A DNA stretch of 64,000 bases. Source: Prevotella sp. Its GTDB lineage: Bacteria > Bacteroidota > Bacteroidia > Bacteroidales > Bacteroidaceae. The stretch is from the NCBI GenBank assembly GCA_017650905.1, contig JAGCDZ010000053.1:1-64000 (forward strand), given 5' to 3'. The number at the start of each line of letters is the position of its first letter. Position 1 is the stretch's first letter. The position numbers and the translations under genes are program-made. Of the stretch, positions 40,317 through 50,507 are shown one piece after another. The notes below the pieces were generated by a model that was given only the letters and a program-made list of their open reading frames with translations, made no database searches and was not told the origin of the DNA.

Positions 40317-43300
40317 TTAATCTAATCCATCCAACATAATAAAAGATGCCCAATATTCTGGTTTATCATATTTACCATTATCAACCTGGCGAAGATACTT
40401 TTGGGCATCTTTGAATGACTGGTGTTTCGTTTTTCCACTCATTAAGTTCTTGTAGAATTCTACCATCAACATCTTAGTCGCCTCATCATCCACTTTGTCA
40501 AGACTCATTAATATTGTATTGGCCCCAGCCTTTTTGAAACCACGCTGTAGTCCATAAACACCTTCTGATTCAACTTTACCTAAGGCTGTCTGGCAGGCAG
40601 ATAATACCACAAGGTCTAAATTACTAAAGTCAAGACGAGAAACTTCTAATGCAGTCAATATACCATCATCTTTTTCACTTTGCTTGTTTTTATCTTTTAT
40701 AAGCAAATTACCACCAGACATGACTATGAAAGAATGAGTTAATGATTGGTCCTCTTCATCAATATTTATAGCGTTATCAGAAATAACAAAACTATAATTA
40801 GTCTTATTGGTGTCAGCTTCTTCTATTGGTACATACATTCCATGAGTAGACAAATGTATAATATCAATATCGTTTCCGGATAATTGCTTAAGATTTGATT
40901 CTGTTCCAACAGAACCAGTATAGGCTCGACATTTAATCCCTTTACCTATAATCTCTTTATATATTTGTTCAACCTCCTCCTTTGAACCAGTTAAAGGTTC
41001 AAAACCACCTCTTTTCTCAATTGAGTCAACAACAGAACGTGTTAATCTGATCGTATCTGTTTTATTGAACACATTCTCTTCTTTTTGCTCATTATAGTCC
41101 AGACCTCCATATAAGCATACATCCTTTATTGGCTTCTTTTCACCTAACAAACATAATTCTCGAGTTGAAGAAAGTCTAACCATATTAAACCTTTCATTCA
41201 TGTACTGTCCACCAGATATAGGCAAATACTCTATACCAATACTATTCAGTAGTCCAGATGGCGAGAAATAAATATTCTTAGCATCCTTTATTGCCTCATA
41301 AACAATGTCATTACCCCAGATCCATGATGACAAAGCATTTTTTATACTATCTTCTTGAGAAAAATCTTCTAACCATTTTTCATTAAATAAGAATGCCTTC
41401 TTGGGAGTTTTTAATCTTTTACTAATAATATATGCATCATAATATGTATTAGAATTATCAATACCCACATATGAAACAAACTCAATCGCCACATCACTAT
41501 CACCTAATCTTTGTTTAACTTCCTCCCAAGAGAAATTTGTGCCCTTATAAACACGATTAAAACTAGTAATTCGTTGGGATAACAAATATTCTTCATCTTT
41601 TATTATTGATTTCAATGAATCAATATTTAATGACCATGAAGGTTCTTCCCAATATTTCTCAATAAGAGAGAGATTATGGATATAATTCGAATAGACATTA
41701 TTTACTACGCTATCTTTGCTTGACAATATAGCTTCTCTGAATTCTCTTTCAGATGAGAGTAACATACCTTTATAAAAAAGGGATGTATCATATGCCAATG
41801 AACTTGCTGCATCTAATTCTGACAAACCACAAAAGGAAGGGATTAACCATGTAAAAAACATCTTATAGCGTTGCCAATAACGTTCTCTTTCATTTTTAGA
41901 AATATTATATATAGAATTATTAATATGACGCTTAATAATACCGGATGCTTCTTTTAGCAAAGTGAAAATGCTATCTTGACCTTTTTCCTCACGTAGAAAA
42001 CTAAAACCAACAATCCTGTGTATATACTCAATTAATAAATTGGCATACGCAATTGAACCATCTCCTTTTCCTTCTTTAATTATCTGAATTTCCTTATTTA
42101 AGTATTGCGAACTAATACTATCATTCCTACCTACATAGATTTCATACAATTTGTGTAACACATCTCTATATTCTGGGAAATAGAAAGGCACCCCAGCAGA
42201 TATACTATCCTCACGGATTTTTAGGATCTTTTCATATTCATTAATGGCATTTATAGTATCGTTTTTCTGCTTGTTTTTTAATAGTATATCTGATAGAAAC
42301 ATTCTTGAGTTAAGCGAAAGTCGCAAATCTTCATCTTCCTTACTTTCACATGCGGCTATTACCTCTTTTAACAAACTGACAGCCTCATCAACTTTTCCAA
42401 GTTGAGCCATTGCTCCCGCTAGTCCCTGATATACATAATACCTTGCCCAATCACAAACACCGTTTTCTATTAATCCCTGTGCTTTCTTCACATATTTTAT
42501 TGCTTCTTCGGGTTGATACATTCTTTGATAATACTCGCACAAATTACATAGAGCATTTACATAATCACAGCCGTATCCGTTGTTTTCGTTATATTTTTTT
42601 TCAAGTATATCTACCAACTCTTTTCCATATAACAGAGCTTTTGAATATTCTTCATCATAATAGTACTTCAAAGTCGCATCTTTAAGAAACTGTTCATATG
42701 GTATCGCACCTACTCCTTCTTTTTTCTTGCGTAATGAGATTGATATGTCTTTATATTGTGATGCAACATCTTCCTTCTTCAATATATAATATATTGTACT
42801 AAGACTTCCGTAAGTTCTAGCAAGAACATCAACCACTAGACTATCTTGAGGATAGTCACTTAATATATCAATAACAGCATTTCCCTGTTCAATACATTCA
42901 TCCCACTTTTTTAATTCTCCATAATCCAAAAGCATATTAAACATTGCCCATGCGCACTCTTTGGAACGCTTACCATATAAAAACTTTGAAGCATCAAGTT
43001 GCTTTTGAAAGTTATCTATAGCCAATTTCAAGTTCCCCAACTCTTCCTCTTTTTTAGCCATACGAAATGAATACTCCAGTTCTTCCTCCGTATAAATACA
43101 ATTAAATGACTTTTTTAAATTTATACCATATATGTTGAATGACTCATTATCATCATTCTCTATAATATTAATTTTCTCTGAATTTACATGAGGGAAATAT
43201 AGTAATACATTAATCCTAGTTGGGTCTTCAAAATTTCTTTTCTCTGGACTGAATGGTATACCAGATACTTTCAATATTGGAAATCTCATACCATTTGGAA

Positions 43301-43514
43301 CATCCTCGATTCTTGTGCTTTTTGAAATATTTGCCCATGAATGGTCTTCTGCATAATATGAACAATGCACACAAGTCGTATCTCTTGTTATTTCAACCTT
43401 CTCTACACGAAAAGCAGGTGTGTCCGTTCTGTCAAACACAGGATAATTAATTGTTTGTGAAATACATATAGCATCACATAACAATAAATATAATAAGATA
43501 ATACTTTTTTTCAT
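40317..43514 (-). CDS. Exported TPR-CHAT protease 1 (1065 residues)
   Basis: Signal peptide at 1-20 (MKKSIILLYLLLCDAICISQ). Residues 21-140 form a beta-sandwich domain also present in the largest paralogue, followed by TPR repeats (about 145-500; for example LGNLKLAIDNFQKQLDASKF) and a C-terminal CHAT caspase-fold domain (about 770-1065) with catalytic His891 in HLSTHGMYV and Cys974 in VVLSACQTALG. Its substrate is unknown. Its C-terminal 80 residues nearly match those of the two upstream paralogues. Third gene of a three-gene operon, 7 bases after the second. A/T-rich coding sequence. Confidence 0.9.
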   Translation of the reverse strand: MKKSIILLYLLLCDAICISQTINYPVFDRTDTPAFRVEKVEITRDTTCVHCSYYAEDHSWANISKSTRIEDVPNGMRFPILKVSGIPFSPEKRNFEDPTRINVLLYFPHVNSEKINIIENDDNESFNIYGINLKKSFNCIYTEEELEYSFRMAKKEEELGNLKLAIDNFQKQLDASKFLYGKRSKECAWAMFNMLLDYGELKKWDECIEQGNAVIDILSDYPQDSLVVDVLARTYGSLSTIYYILKKEDVASQYKDISISLRKKKEGVGAIPYEQFLKDATLKYYYDEEYSKALLYGKELVDILEKKYNENNGYGCDYVNALCNLCEYYQRMYQPEEAIKYVKKAQGLIENGVCDWARYYVYQGLAGAMAQLGKVDEAVSLLKEVIAACESKEDEDLRLSLNSRMFLSDILLKNKQKNDTINAINEYEKILKIREDSISAGVPFYFPEYRDVLHKLYEIYVGRNDSISSQYLNKEIQIIKEGKGDGSIAYANLLIEYIHRIVGFSFLREEKGQDSIFTLLKEASGIIKRHINNSIYNISKNERERYWQRYKMFFTWLIPSFCGLSELDAASSLAYDTSLFYKGMLLSSEREFREAILSSKDSVVNNVYSNYIHNLSLIEKYWEEPSWSLNIDSLKSIIKDEEYLLSQRITSFNRVYKGTNFSWEEVKQRLGDSDVAIEFVSYVGIDNSNTYYDAYIISKRLKTPKKAFLFNEKWLEDFSQEDSIKNALSSWIWGNDIVYEAIKDAKNIYFSPSGLLNSIGIEYLPISGGQYMNERFNMVRLSSTRELCLLGEKKPIKDVCLYGGLDYNEQKEENVFNKTDTIRLTRSVVDSIEKRGGFEPLTGSKEEVEQIYKEIIGKGIKCRAYTGSVGTESNLKQLSGNDIDIIHLSTHGMYVPIEEADTNKTNYSFVISDNAINIDEEDQSLTHSFIVMSGGNLLIKDKNKQSEKDDGILTALEVSRLDFSNLDLVVLSACQTALGKVESEGVYGLQRGFKKAGANTILMSLDKVDDEATKMLMVEFYKNLMSGKTKHQSFKDAQKYLRQVDNGKYDKPEYWASFIMLDGLD

Positions 43515-43521
43515 CTTGTCG

Positions 43522-45210
43522 TTAATTTATTCCATCCAACATTATAAACGATGCCCAGTATTCTGGCGTATCGTATTTTCCATTATCAACATGACGAAGA
43601 TGTTTTTGAGCATCTTTGAGTGATTGAAGTTTGGATTTCCCGCTCATCAGGTTCTTATAAAACTCTACCATCAGTATTCTTGTGGCCTCATCATCAACCT
43701 TATCGAGACTCATTAGGATTGTCTTAGCCCCTGCTTTTTTAAACCCCTTCTGAAGCCCCAAAATACCATCGTCATCACTATACCCACCTAATGCAGATTC
43801 ACATGCAGCTAAACTAACCAAATCCAAAGATTTAAATATCATTTTTGAAATATCTAATGCTGACATGATTCCATCATTGTTCTCATCTATCTGTGGGTCT
43901 AAAAGTTTCATATTTACTCCTGACAAAGCAATATATGAACGTGATAATGCATTGTCTTCATTTATATATTTCGAAGTTTCTATAGTTGTTTCGTATTTCC
44001 CATGAGTAGATAAGTGAAGAACATTAATATTATGCTCAGGAAGCGATTTGAATGAAGCTTCTGTTCCCTTTAAACCTGTATATTCCTCACATTTTACCCC
44101 TTTGCTTTTCAGTATCTGAGAAATCTCCTCTATTTCGAGTCTTGTATTATATAGTGACTCTACCCCAGCCCTTTTCTTTGGTCTTTCACCATCACTCTCC
44201 AGTTCTTGGCTATAGTCATAATCTAATCCTCCATACAAAGCTGCACAATAATATTTTGGCCGAATTCTTTCCGAACATAAATTTATTGTTGATGACAATC
44301 TATAAAAATTGAATTCTTCAAAGTAATATTTTTGATTATCAATTGGCAAGTATTCAATGGGCATTTGATGAAGTACATGCGTAGCCGAAAAATAAATGTT
44401 TCTAATTCCCTGCATCTCTTTTTCAAGATTCCCCCATATAAGTTTCCCAAGTTGAATATCTTTTTCGAATTTGGAGGAGGCACTCTCCAATGTTTTTCTT
44501 AGTTGCATCAAATCAAAGAGTTTTATCATATATGGTGCAACGTGATCCTTTCTGATTATCAATGCATAATAGATGATGTTATCGACATCAAGATCAACAG
44601 GAGAAATAAATTCTATTGCTATTTCGTCTGAATGAAGATTCTTTTGAATAATTCTCCAATCTGCTTTAATAGCTTCATTATAATCTCGCCAAGTTATTCC
44701 TTTGGAAAAAAGGACGGTATTATATAAATCAGAAACTGTTGAATCATTCCGAAGACAAGCGACATAGCATGGGAAAAGCCTGTCATATAGAGGACAAGCT
44801 TGTTGCCATAATAAATATTTATCTTTAGAATTTAATTTGTCATAACCTGTCAGTAAACTATCAGTGGTTACACTCATTATAATCTTAAGATTATTTATTG
44901 CTTTGGAGAAACTTTGGTCAGTTACATTTTGCGGACATGAAGAATCGTTGCGTCCTTTAGAATAATAATAGTTTGCAATTGTCAATGCAGACGTTGCGTA
45001 TTCAAAACTCTTATATCCAAATAATTCGCCAATCATATTCATTGACTTTTGTTCTAGTTCAATGGCTTTGTCATAATTACCAGCAGTAAAATAAAAATCT
45101 GCCATATTTGACAAAGATTTAGCCCGTTCGACACTTACATCAGCATTTTGCCCATACACGTTTAAGCTAACAACTATTTTTAAAAATATTAGAAAAATAT
45201 ACTTCTTCAT
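43522..45210 (-). CDS. Exported short TPR-CHAT protease 2 (562 residues)
   Basis: Signal peptide MKKYIFLIFLKIVVSLNVYGQ, then only about two TPR-like repeats (LSNMADFYFTAGNYDKAIELEQKSM, SFEYATSALTIANYYYSKG) before the CHAT domain (about 270-562). Active residues are kept: His403 in HLSTHGKYE and Cys470 in VSLAACESALGG. It lacks the N-terminal beta-sandwich and most TPRs of its neighbours, so it may be a trimmed paralogue or a separate regulator. The last 80 residues are nearly the same as in the other two. Confidence 0.88.
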   Translation of the reverse strand: MKKYIFLIFLKIVVSLNVYGQNADVSVERAKSLSNMADFYFTAGNYDKAIELEQKSMNMIGELFGYKSFEYATSALTIANYYYSKGRNDSSCPQNVTDQSFSKAINNLKIIMSVTTDSLLTGYDKLNSKDKYLLWQQACPLYDRLFPCYVACLRNDSTVSDLYNTVLFSKGITWRDYNEAIKADWRIIQKNLHSDEIAIEFISPVDLDVDNIIYYALIIRKDHVAPYMIKLFDLMQLRKTLESASSKFEKDIQLGKLIWGNLEKEMQGIRNIYFSATHVLHQMPIEYLPIDNQKYYFEEFNFYRLSSTINLCSERIRPKYYCAALYGGLDYDYSQELESDGERPKKRAGVESLYNTRLEIEEISQILKSKGVKCEEYTGLKGTEASFKSLPEHNINVLHLSTHGKYETTIETSKYINEDNALSRSYIALSGVNMKLLDPQIDENNDGIMSALDISKMIFKSLDLVSLAACESALGGYSDDDGILGLQKGFKKAGAKTILMSLDKVDDEATRILMVEFYKNLMSGKSKLQSLKDAQKHLRHVDNGKYDTPEYWASFIMLDGIN

Positions 45211-45280
45211 CTATTGAGGACCTTAATTGCTTCGTTAATACTTATATTATTACTTCTACATCAGAATACTATGTCATAAG

Positions 45281-48200
45281 TCAATTTAACCCATCCAACA
45301 TAATAAACGATGCCCAATATTCAGGCTTGTCATATTTACCATTATTAACCTGACGAAGATGCTTTTGGGCATCTTTGAGTGATTGATTCTTTGTTTTTCC
45401 ACTCATCAAGTTCTTATAAAATTCTACCATCAATATCTTAGTTGCCTCATCATCAACTTTATCAAGACTCATAAGGATTGTCTTGACTCCAGCTTTCTTA
45501 AAGCCACGCTGTAAACCATAAACACCATCTGACGACATATCACCTAATGCCGATTCACAGGCAGAAAGTACGACCAGGTCAACATTATGGAGGTCAATTT
45601 GAGATATTTCATTTGCTGTTAGAATCCCATCATCATCTACATAAGATGTGGAATCCCTATGCATAAGCATATTTCCACCAGACATAACAATAAATGATCG
45701 GGATAGGGACTTATCTTCAATTTCTGCATCATCATCCGTTATTACAAAACGTAAGTTATCTTTAACTTTGATTTCTTCAGCATCTTGTGAATTAACAAAC
45801 ATTCCATGAGTAGCTAAATGAAGAACGTCATTATACTTTCCTGATAATAATCTTAAAGATTCCTCAGTACCACAATCAGCCTCATATAATGAACAATTCA
45901 CGCCTTTTGATAACAAAATTGATGATATTTGCTTTATCTCTTCTCCAGAATTAATAAGCGGGTCAAAGCTTCCTCTAGAGGAAATAGAACGTGTTAACCT
46001 TTCATCAAAAGTCGAGAGACCATAATCATTAGTTTTGTTTTTCTTTTTTGAATTATAATCAATCCCTCCATATAATACAGCATTAGTAATGTCTTTCTTT
46101 GCAGTATTATTACATAGTTCTTTAGTAGATGATAGTCTATAGAATGTATATGTATTGCCATTATTTATAGGTAAATATTCTATACCCCATAAATTCAGCA
46201 ATCCATACGGGGAAAAATAAATATTCCTTGCATCAGTAATTTCGTCAAAGATAGGCTTCCAGATTAGATTTGACAACTTGAGTGAATCTACATGTTCTAC
46301 CTTCATAAGACTATCAAGTTCTGACTTTTCAAAAAGCTTTATCAATTTGGGACAGTCTGATTTTTTGTTTAATACTAATGCATAATAGTAATTCTTATAT
46401 AGTTTGTCTTCTAAATTCACATAGCTTCCAAATTCTACTGCTACATCTTTTTCATTCAACTGGTTTCTAACATCATCCCATGTAACTTTGTGAAACAGTC
46501 CTTTCTCATCACTACTCAGCTGATGGGATAAAGACCATCCTATATCTTCTTTAAGTTGAAGTAAAGAATCTACATTTAAGATTCTTTTTTCAGGTGATAA
46601 TGAATATTGGACATTAAGGCTATTTGATATATCATTATATTCCCTATATAAAGATATTAACGAATCATTTTGACTTGTTAATACCCTTTCTCTTATATTC
46701 ATATCCGCTGTAAGCAATAGCCCCTTAGTAAACAACAAATTATTATATAAAAGTTGATTTGATTCATAAGTATCAAATACATTACATATATATGGGATCC
46801 AAAGGGTATAAATCGGCCAATAATTACTATACCAATAATTATTCATTTCTTTATATGGCATTGTAATTGACGCATCAATAAAATGAGAGGATATAATATC
46901 TGAAGCACTCTTCATATAATCGACAATACTATCACTTATATTATGAGCGAGAAAAGATCTTACTCCATATGCATATAGTTTTTCTGCATATTTAACACTT
47001 TTTCTGTCATACATCATTTGATATATATGAAATGCACTATCATTCAATTCCATGCATCTATTTAAGTCACTACTCCCATAGAAATCAGACAATTGTTCTA
47101 TCAATTCAGCATAAGCAATTGATCTATTTCCTTTATTTTCTTTTACAATTTTGATTGCTTCAAAAAGAATGTTTTTGGCTTTTGTTGAGTCTTTTAAAAC
47201 ATTAAAATAATACGAAGCTTCACTTTCAATTACTTTACCCATTATGTACCCTTTATCATTACCGCTCAAAATAAGACTTTTTTTAGCTTTATCCAAATAA
47301 AACAATGTACTATCTGAATAATATGATAGGTCTCTACATAAAATGGAATAAAGTTCGCCATAGTTAAGTCCAACGTGTTCCAATATCTGCAAAGCCTCCT
47401 TTTTATATTTTTGTTCTTTTTGTCTATCACCTATTGCAAAATAAAAGGAAGCTATATTATTAAGCACTTCGGCATATTCAGGACTATAATAGCCATATGA
47501 TTTTCTAGAGATATTCGCAACATCTTGAGCACAGACCAAGGCCTGATGGTACTGACCTGAATAAAAAAATAAAGATGCGATATATTTTTGAAGATCTGCA
47601 TATTTTGGATGATTATTACCTACTACTAATTCTAATATTTTCTGGGCTTTCATCGCATATTGCAATGCCGTTTCATAATCCTCCATACTTTTATAAGTTC
47701 TAGAGATTTGAAGAAGTGTTGATTCATAGTCAAGACTATCTAAGTTTGATTGCATTTTTAATGCTTGATTGAATAATTCCAAAGCTTTTTTAAATGATCC
47801 TTTATGACGATAAAAACTACCTTTTAGACTTATAAGGTTAGGAAACAAGTTCTTATTGTCTATCCACTGGCTGTTCTTCTCATAAAAAACGAGACCTTCA
47901 TCTAATAATGATAAAACATCATCATCTATATCATCAGAGAGCAACTCTGCTACCAAATTCTCAATACTCAATAAGTAATTGCCAAATAATGTACTTTTAC
48001 TTTCCGCGTTACTATTGAGAAGATTATATCTCACTTGCTTGCTTTTACTACAATACTTCAAAGCTTCTTTACGATTTCCCATATTACTATAAACAATAGA
48101 AGTATGAGATAGTACGTTTGCATAAACAACAGAATCTTGAATGGATTCTCTATCATACAAATTAATCAAATAGTCATATATTTCCTTTGATTTCAAGAAG

Positions 48201-49663
48201 TCTCCCTTATCTATATATAACGATGCCAACTTATCCATCTCTTGATAATAGGAGGTTGAATGTTCAGCGCATAATGAAACGGCATAAGCTCTATATTTAA
48301 TAGCATTTTTCAGATCTTTTTTCCCCTCATAAGCTTCAGATAATGTAGTAGCCATCCCGTAATTATATTCTACTAGCGATAAGTGTTTCTGCCCCAAATG
48401 AATTGTATTATCATATTTCATACTGTAATTATACAATCTCATTAAATTAATAATACTATTTATAGTTGATTTTGTATAATTATCTCTATCAATTATAACA
48501 CTCAAATAATAAGCCTCATTAGCATAACGAAGTGCGTTTTCCATATCATTGGTATAAAAATAGCACTGAGTAATTGCAGACAAAGACTGAATATACTCAA
48601 TACTTTCTTTTGTGTATAGACTATCGCATATTGAAAGTATTTCTCGAGCTATTAAAAGGGCTGTTTCATATTGTTGGTTTTGGATATATGATTTTACCAA
48701 TCCATTACTTGATTCTATATATTCAGAATGATATTTGCCTATACTATTTGAATATATTCTACATGCTCTTGAATAATAATCAATGGCCTTTTGATAATCC
48801 CCAATTTCTCGATATACAGGTGCTAAATTTAATAATGAATTACAACATAATATATGATCCGGACCAAATATTTCCGTTCTAGAAGCCAATGACTTTTCAC
48901 CATAATATAATGCCTTCTTAATGTCTCTCAAATAATAACTATCTGCAGATAAAGAATTTTCTATTCTTGCTATATCATCTTTTGACACATCACAAATAGC
49001 TGGCAATACTGACAGTATTGACAAAGATAGTTCTCCCCAATATAAAGCTTTCTCATAATTGGCTAATTTACCATAAAGCAAACAAAGATCGTATGCAATG
49101 CACCCACTAGGTAGCGATCTCATTCCACATAAATAATTAGAGGCTTCCTGTTGAGCAAGTTTATATTCAATTGCTTTTTCTACATCACCAAGAGAATCAC
49201 ATTCATATGATAATTTTTCAAATTGTGAATAATCTTCATAAGAATAAACAGAATCATACTTTTCTTCTAAGTTTATCCCATAGATATTAAAAACATAATC
49301 ATTAGGATTCTCAATAAAATTGATTTTTTTTATATTCACGTGGGGGAAGCACATTTTTGCCCTAATATTTCTAGAACCAATAACATCTTTTCTTTCTGGA
49401 GATAAAGGAATTCCTTCAGATTTAATTATTCTGAATCGCTCTTGTGTTTCAGGGTCTTCTAAGAATGTCTGGCTAGAGATATTTACCCAATCGTCTTCGA
49501 TAATACATGTAAAATACAAATATGTTGTATCCTCTGTTATAATAACTTTTTCAATGCGAATGCTATCACGATCAGAACGATCAAATATTGGGGCCTCATA
49601 TACTTGTGAAGCACAATTAATAATATAGACAACAAAACAAAAGACTAATAAATACCTTTTCAT
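45281..49663 (-). CDS. Exported TPR-CHAT protease 3 (1460 residues)
   Basis: Signal peptide MKRYLLVFCFVVYIINCASQ; a Cys lies near the cut but the lipobox is poor. Residues 21-140 share the beta-sandwich with protease 1. Then come some fifteen or more TPR units (about 150-850, for example KAIDYYSRACRIYSNSIGKYHSEY, ALQYAMKAQKILELVVGNNHPKYA) and the CHAT domain with catalytic His1286 in HLATHGMFV and Cys1369 in VVLSACESALG. First gene of the CHAT operon under the promoter at 49701-49731. The long TPR array suggests it binds extended partner proteins. Confidence 0.9.
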   Translation of the reverse strand: MKRYLLVFCFVVYIINCASQVYEAPIFDRSDRDSIRIEKVIITEDTTYLYFTCIIEDDWVNISSQTFLEDPETQERFRIIKSEGIPLSPERKDVIGSRNIRAKMCFPHVNIKKINFIENPNDYVFNIYGINLEEKYDSVYSYEDYSQFEKLSYECDSLGDVEKAIEYKLAQQEASNYLCGMRSLPSGCIAYDLCLLYGKLANYEKALYWGELSLSILSVLPAICDVSKDDIARIENSLSADSYYLRDIKKALYYGEKSLASRTEIFGPDHILCCNSLLNLAPVYREIGDYQKAIDYYSRACRIYSNSIGKYHSEYIESSNGLVKSYIQNQQYETALLIAREILSICDSLYTKESIEYIQSLSAITQCYFYTNDMENALRYANEAYYLSVIIDRDNYTKSTINSIINLMRLYNYSMKYDNTIHLGQKHLSLVEYNYGMATTLSEAYEGKKDLKNAIKYRAYAVSLCAEHSTSYYQEMDKLASLYIDKGDFLKSKEIYDYLINLYDRESIQDSVVYANVLSHTSIVYSNMGNRKEALKYCSKSKQVRYNLLNSNAESKSTLFGNYLLSIENLVAELLSDDIDDDVLSLLDEGLVFYEKNSQWIDNKNLFPNLISLKGSFYRHKGSFKKALELFNQALKMQSNLDSLDYESTLLQISRTYKSMEDYETALQYAMKAQKILELVVGNNHPKYADLQKYIASLFFYSGQYHQALVCAQDVANISRKSYGYYSPEYAEVLNNIASFYFAIGDRQKEQKYKKEALQILEHVGLNYGELYSILCRDLSYYSDSTLFYLDKAKKSLILSGNDKGYIMGKVIESEASYYFNVLKDSTKAKNILFEAIKIVKENKGNRSIAYAELIEQLSDFYGSSDLNRCMELNDSAFHIYQMMYDRKSVKYAEKLYAYGVRSFLAHNISDSIVDYMKSASDIISSHFIDASITMPYKEMNNYWYSNYWPIYTLWIPYICNVFDTYESNQLLYNNLLFTKGLLLTADMNIRERVLTSQNDSLISLYREYNDISNSLNVQYSLSPEKRILNVDSLLQLKEDIGWSLSHQLSSDEKGLFHKVTWDDVRNQLNEKDVAVEFGSYVNLEDKLYKNYYYALVLNKKSDCPKLIKLFEKSELDSLMKVEHVDSLKLSNLIWKPIFDEITDARNIYFSPYGLLNLWGIEYLPINNGNTYTFYRLSSTKELCNNTAKKDITNAVLYGGIDYNSKKKNKTNDYGLSTFDERLTRSISSRGSFDPLINSGEEIKQISSILLSKGVNCSLYEADCGTEESLRLLSGKYNDVLHLATHGMFVNSQDAEEIKVKDNLRFVITDDDAEIEDKSLSRSFIVMSGGNMLMHRDSTSYVDDDGILTANEISQIDLHNVDLVVLSACESALGDMSSDGVYGLQRGFKKAGVKTILMSLDKVDDEATKILMVEFYKNLMSGKTKNQSLKDAQKHLRQVNNGKYDKPEYWASFIMLDGLN

Positions 49664-49700
49664 TTTTATGTTTTAGTAAAACGCCTAGGGTTTCATTTGG

Positions 49701-49731
49701 CAAATATAAGTAATAATCCCGAATTATGCAA
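49701..49731 (-). promoter_or_regulatory. Promoter of the CHAT operon
   Basis: Minus strand TTG (49731-49729), 20-base spacer, TATATTTG (49708-49701), 38 bases before the ATG at 49663. Perfect consensus for the housekeeping sigma factor, so the operon is probably not solely under the ECF-like sigma. Confidence 0.8.
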
Positions 49732-49920
49732 ATAATCAAGTAAGAAAGTGGTTTTCACAAGGCTTGTTATCCAAATTTTCATGGATTTGATGGTCGATTT
49801 TACTATTTTTGCATCAAAAAATGAAAAAAAGTTGTTTTAGATGGTTACCTTTTGATATTTCCGGGTATAAAGAGACAAAGAACAACAAATTTTAGTATTA
49901 ACAATTAAAAAATTAGAATT

Positions 49921-50457
49921 ATGAAAAAGTTAATGATGACTCTGATGGCAGTCGTATTCGCCATTGCAGCAAACGCTCAGTATTACAACATCGGTTCTTC
50001 TTTAAGATATACCGATAGTTACGGAAACTCTACCAGCACCCATCGCAACCAGTATGGGCAGACAACTGGCACTTCTTCTTCGTACACGGACAGCTTTGGT
50101 AACACCACAACTACGCACAGAGACAGATATGGCAACACCATTGGTTCCTCGTCATCGTACACTGACAACTTTGGCAACACCACGACGACTCACCGTGATG
50201 CCTATGGCAATACGACTGGTACCGCCAGAAGTTACACAGACAGTTTTGGAAACACCTCTACAACATATTCCGACTCTTATGGCAGAAGCATTGGATCTTC
50301 TAACAGTTATTCAAATGGCTACGGTAACAGATCGACGACTTACAATGATGCCTATGGACGTAGTATAGGTTCGTCATCGAGTTACACGGATTCATACGGA
50401 AATACAACCACGCAACATCGGAGCAATTACTCAGGCACAAGCATTTGGAGTTATTAA
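49921..50457 (+). CDS. Secreted protein made of six 25-residue repeats
   Basis: Residues 1-28 are a signal peptide and short linker (MKKLMMTLMAVVFAIAANAQ then YYNIGSSL). The remaining 150 residues are exactly six 25-residue repeats of the type SYTDSFGNTTTTHRDRYGNT followed by xGSSS, ending at the stop. Each unit has two half-motifs, xYTDSFGN and xxYGxxxG. The Ser/Thr/Asn/Tyr/Gly make-up suggests a beta-solenoid or amyloid-like fibre, comparable in layout to curli subunits though not homologous by eye. It has its own leader and terminator. Function unknown. Confidence 0.75.
   Translation: MKKLMMTLMAVVFAIAANAQYYNIGSSLRYTDSYGNSTSTHRNQYGQTTGTSSSYTDSFGNTTTTHRDRYGNTIGSSSSYTDNFGNTTTTHRDAYGNTTGTARSYTDSFGNTSTTYSDSYGRSIGSSNSYSNGYGNRSTTYNDAYGRSIGSSSSYTDSYGNTTTQHRSNYSGTSIWSY
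50005..50454 (+). repeat. Six tandem 75-base units encoding the 25-residue repeats
   Basis: Units begin at 50005, 50080, 50155, 50230, 50305 and 50380. Units 2 and 3 are most alike at the protein level; units 4 to 6 drift. The array fills the gene from the end of the leader to the stop codon without a partial unit. Confidence 0.85.
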
Positions 50458-50475
50458 GATGTACTATGATATTTC

Positions 50476-50507
50476 AATAAAGGTGCGATTGTTGTCGCAC
50501 CTTTATT
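50476..50507. terminator. Strong bidirectional terminator after the repeat-protein gene
   Basis: AATAAAGGTGCGA (50476-50488), loop TTGTTG, TCGCACCTTTATT (50495-50507), a perfect 13-bp stem with T-rich arms on both strands. Confidence 0.9.

Noticed and set aside
40317..49663. CHAT proteins as the protease of a type III-E CRISPR system (Csx29)
   Set aside because: All three have signal peptides and no CRISPR genes or arrays are in the window.
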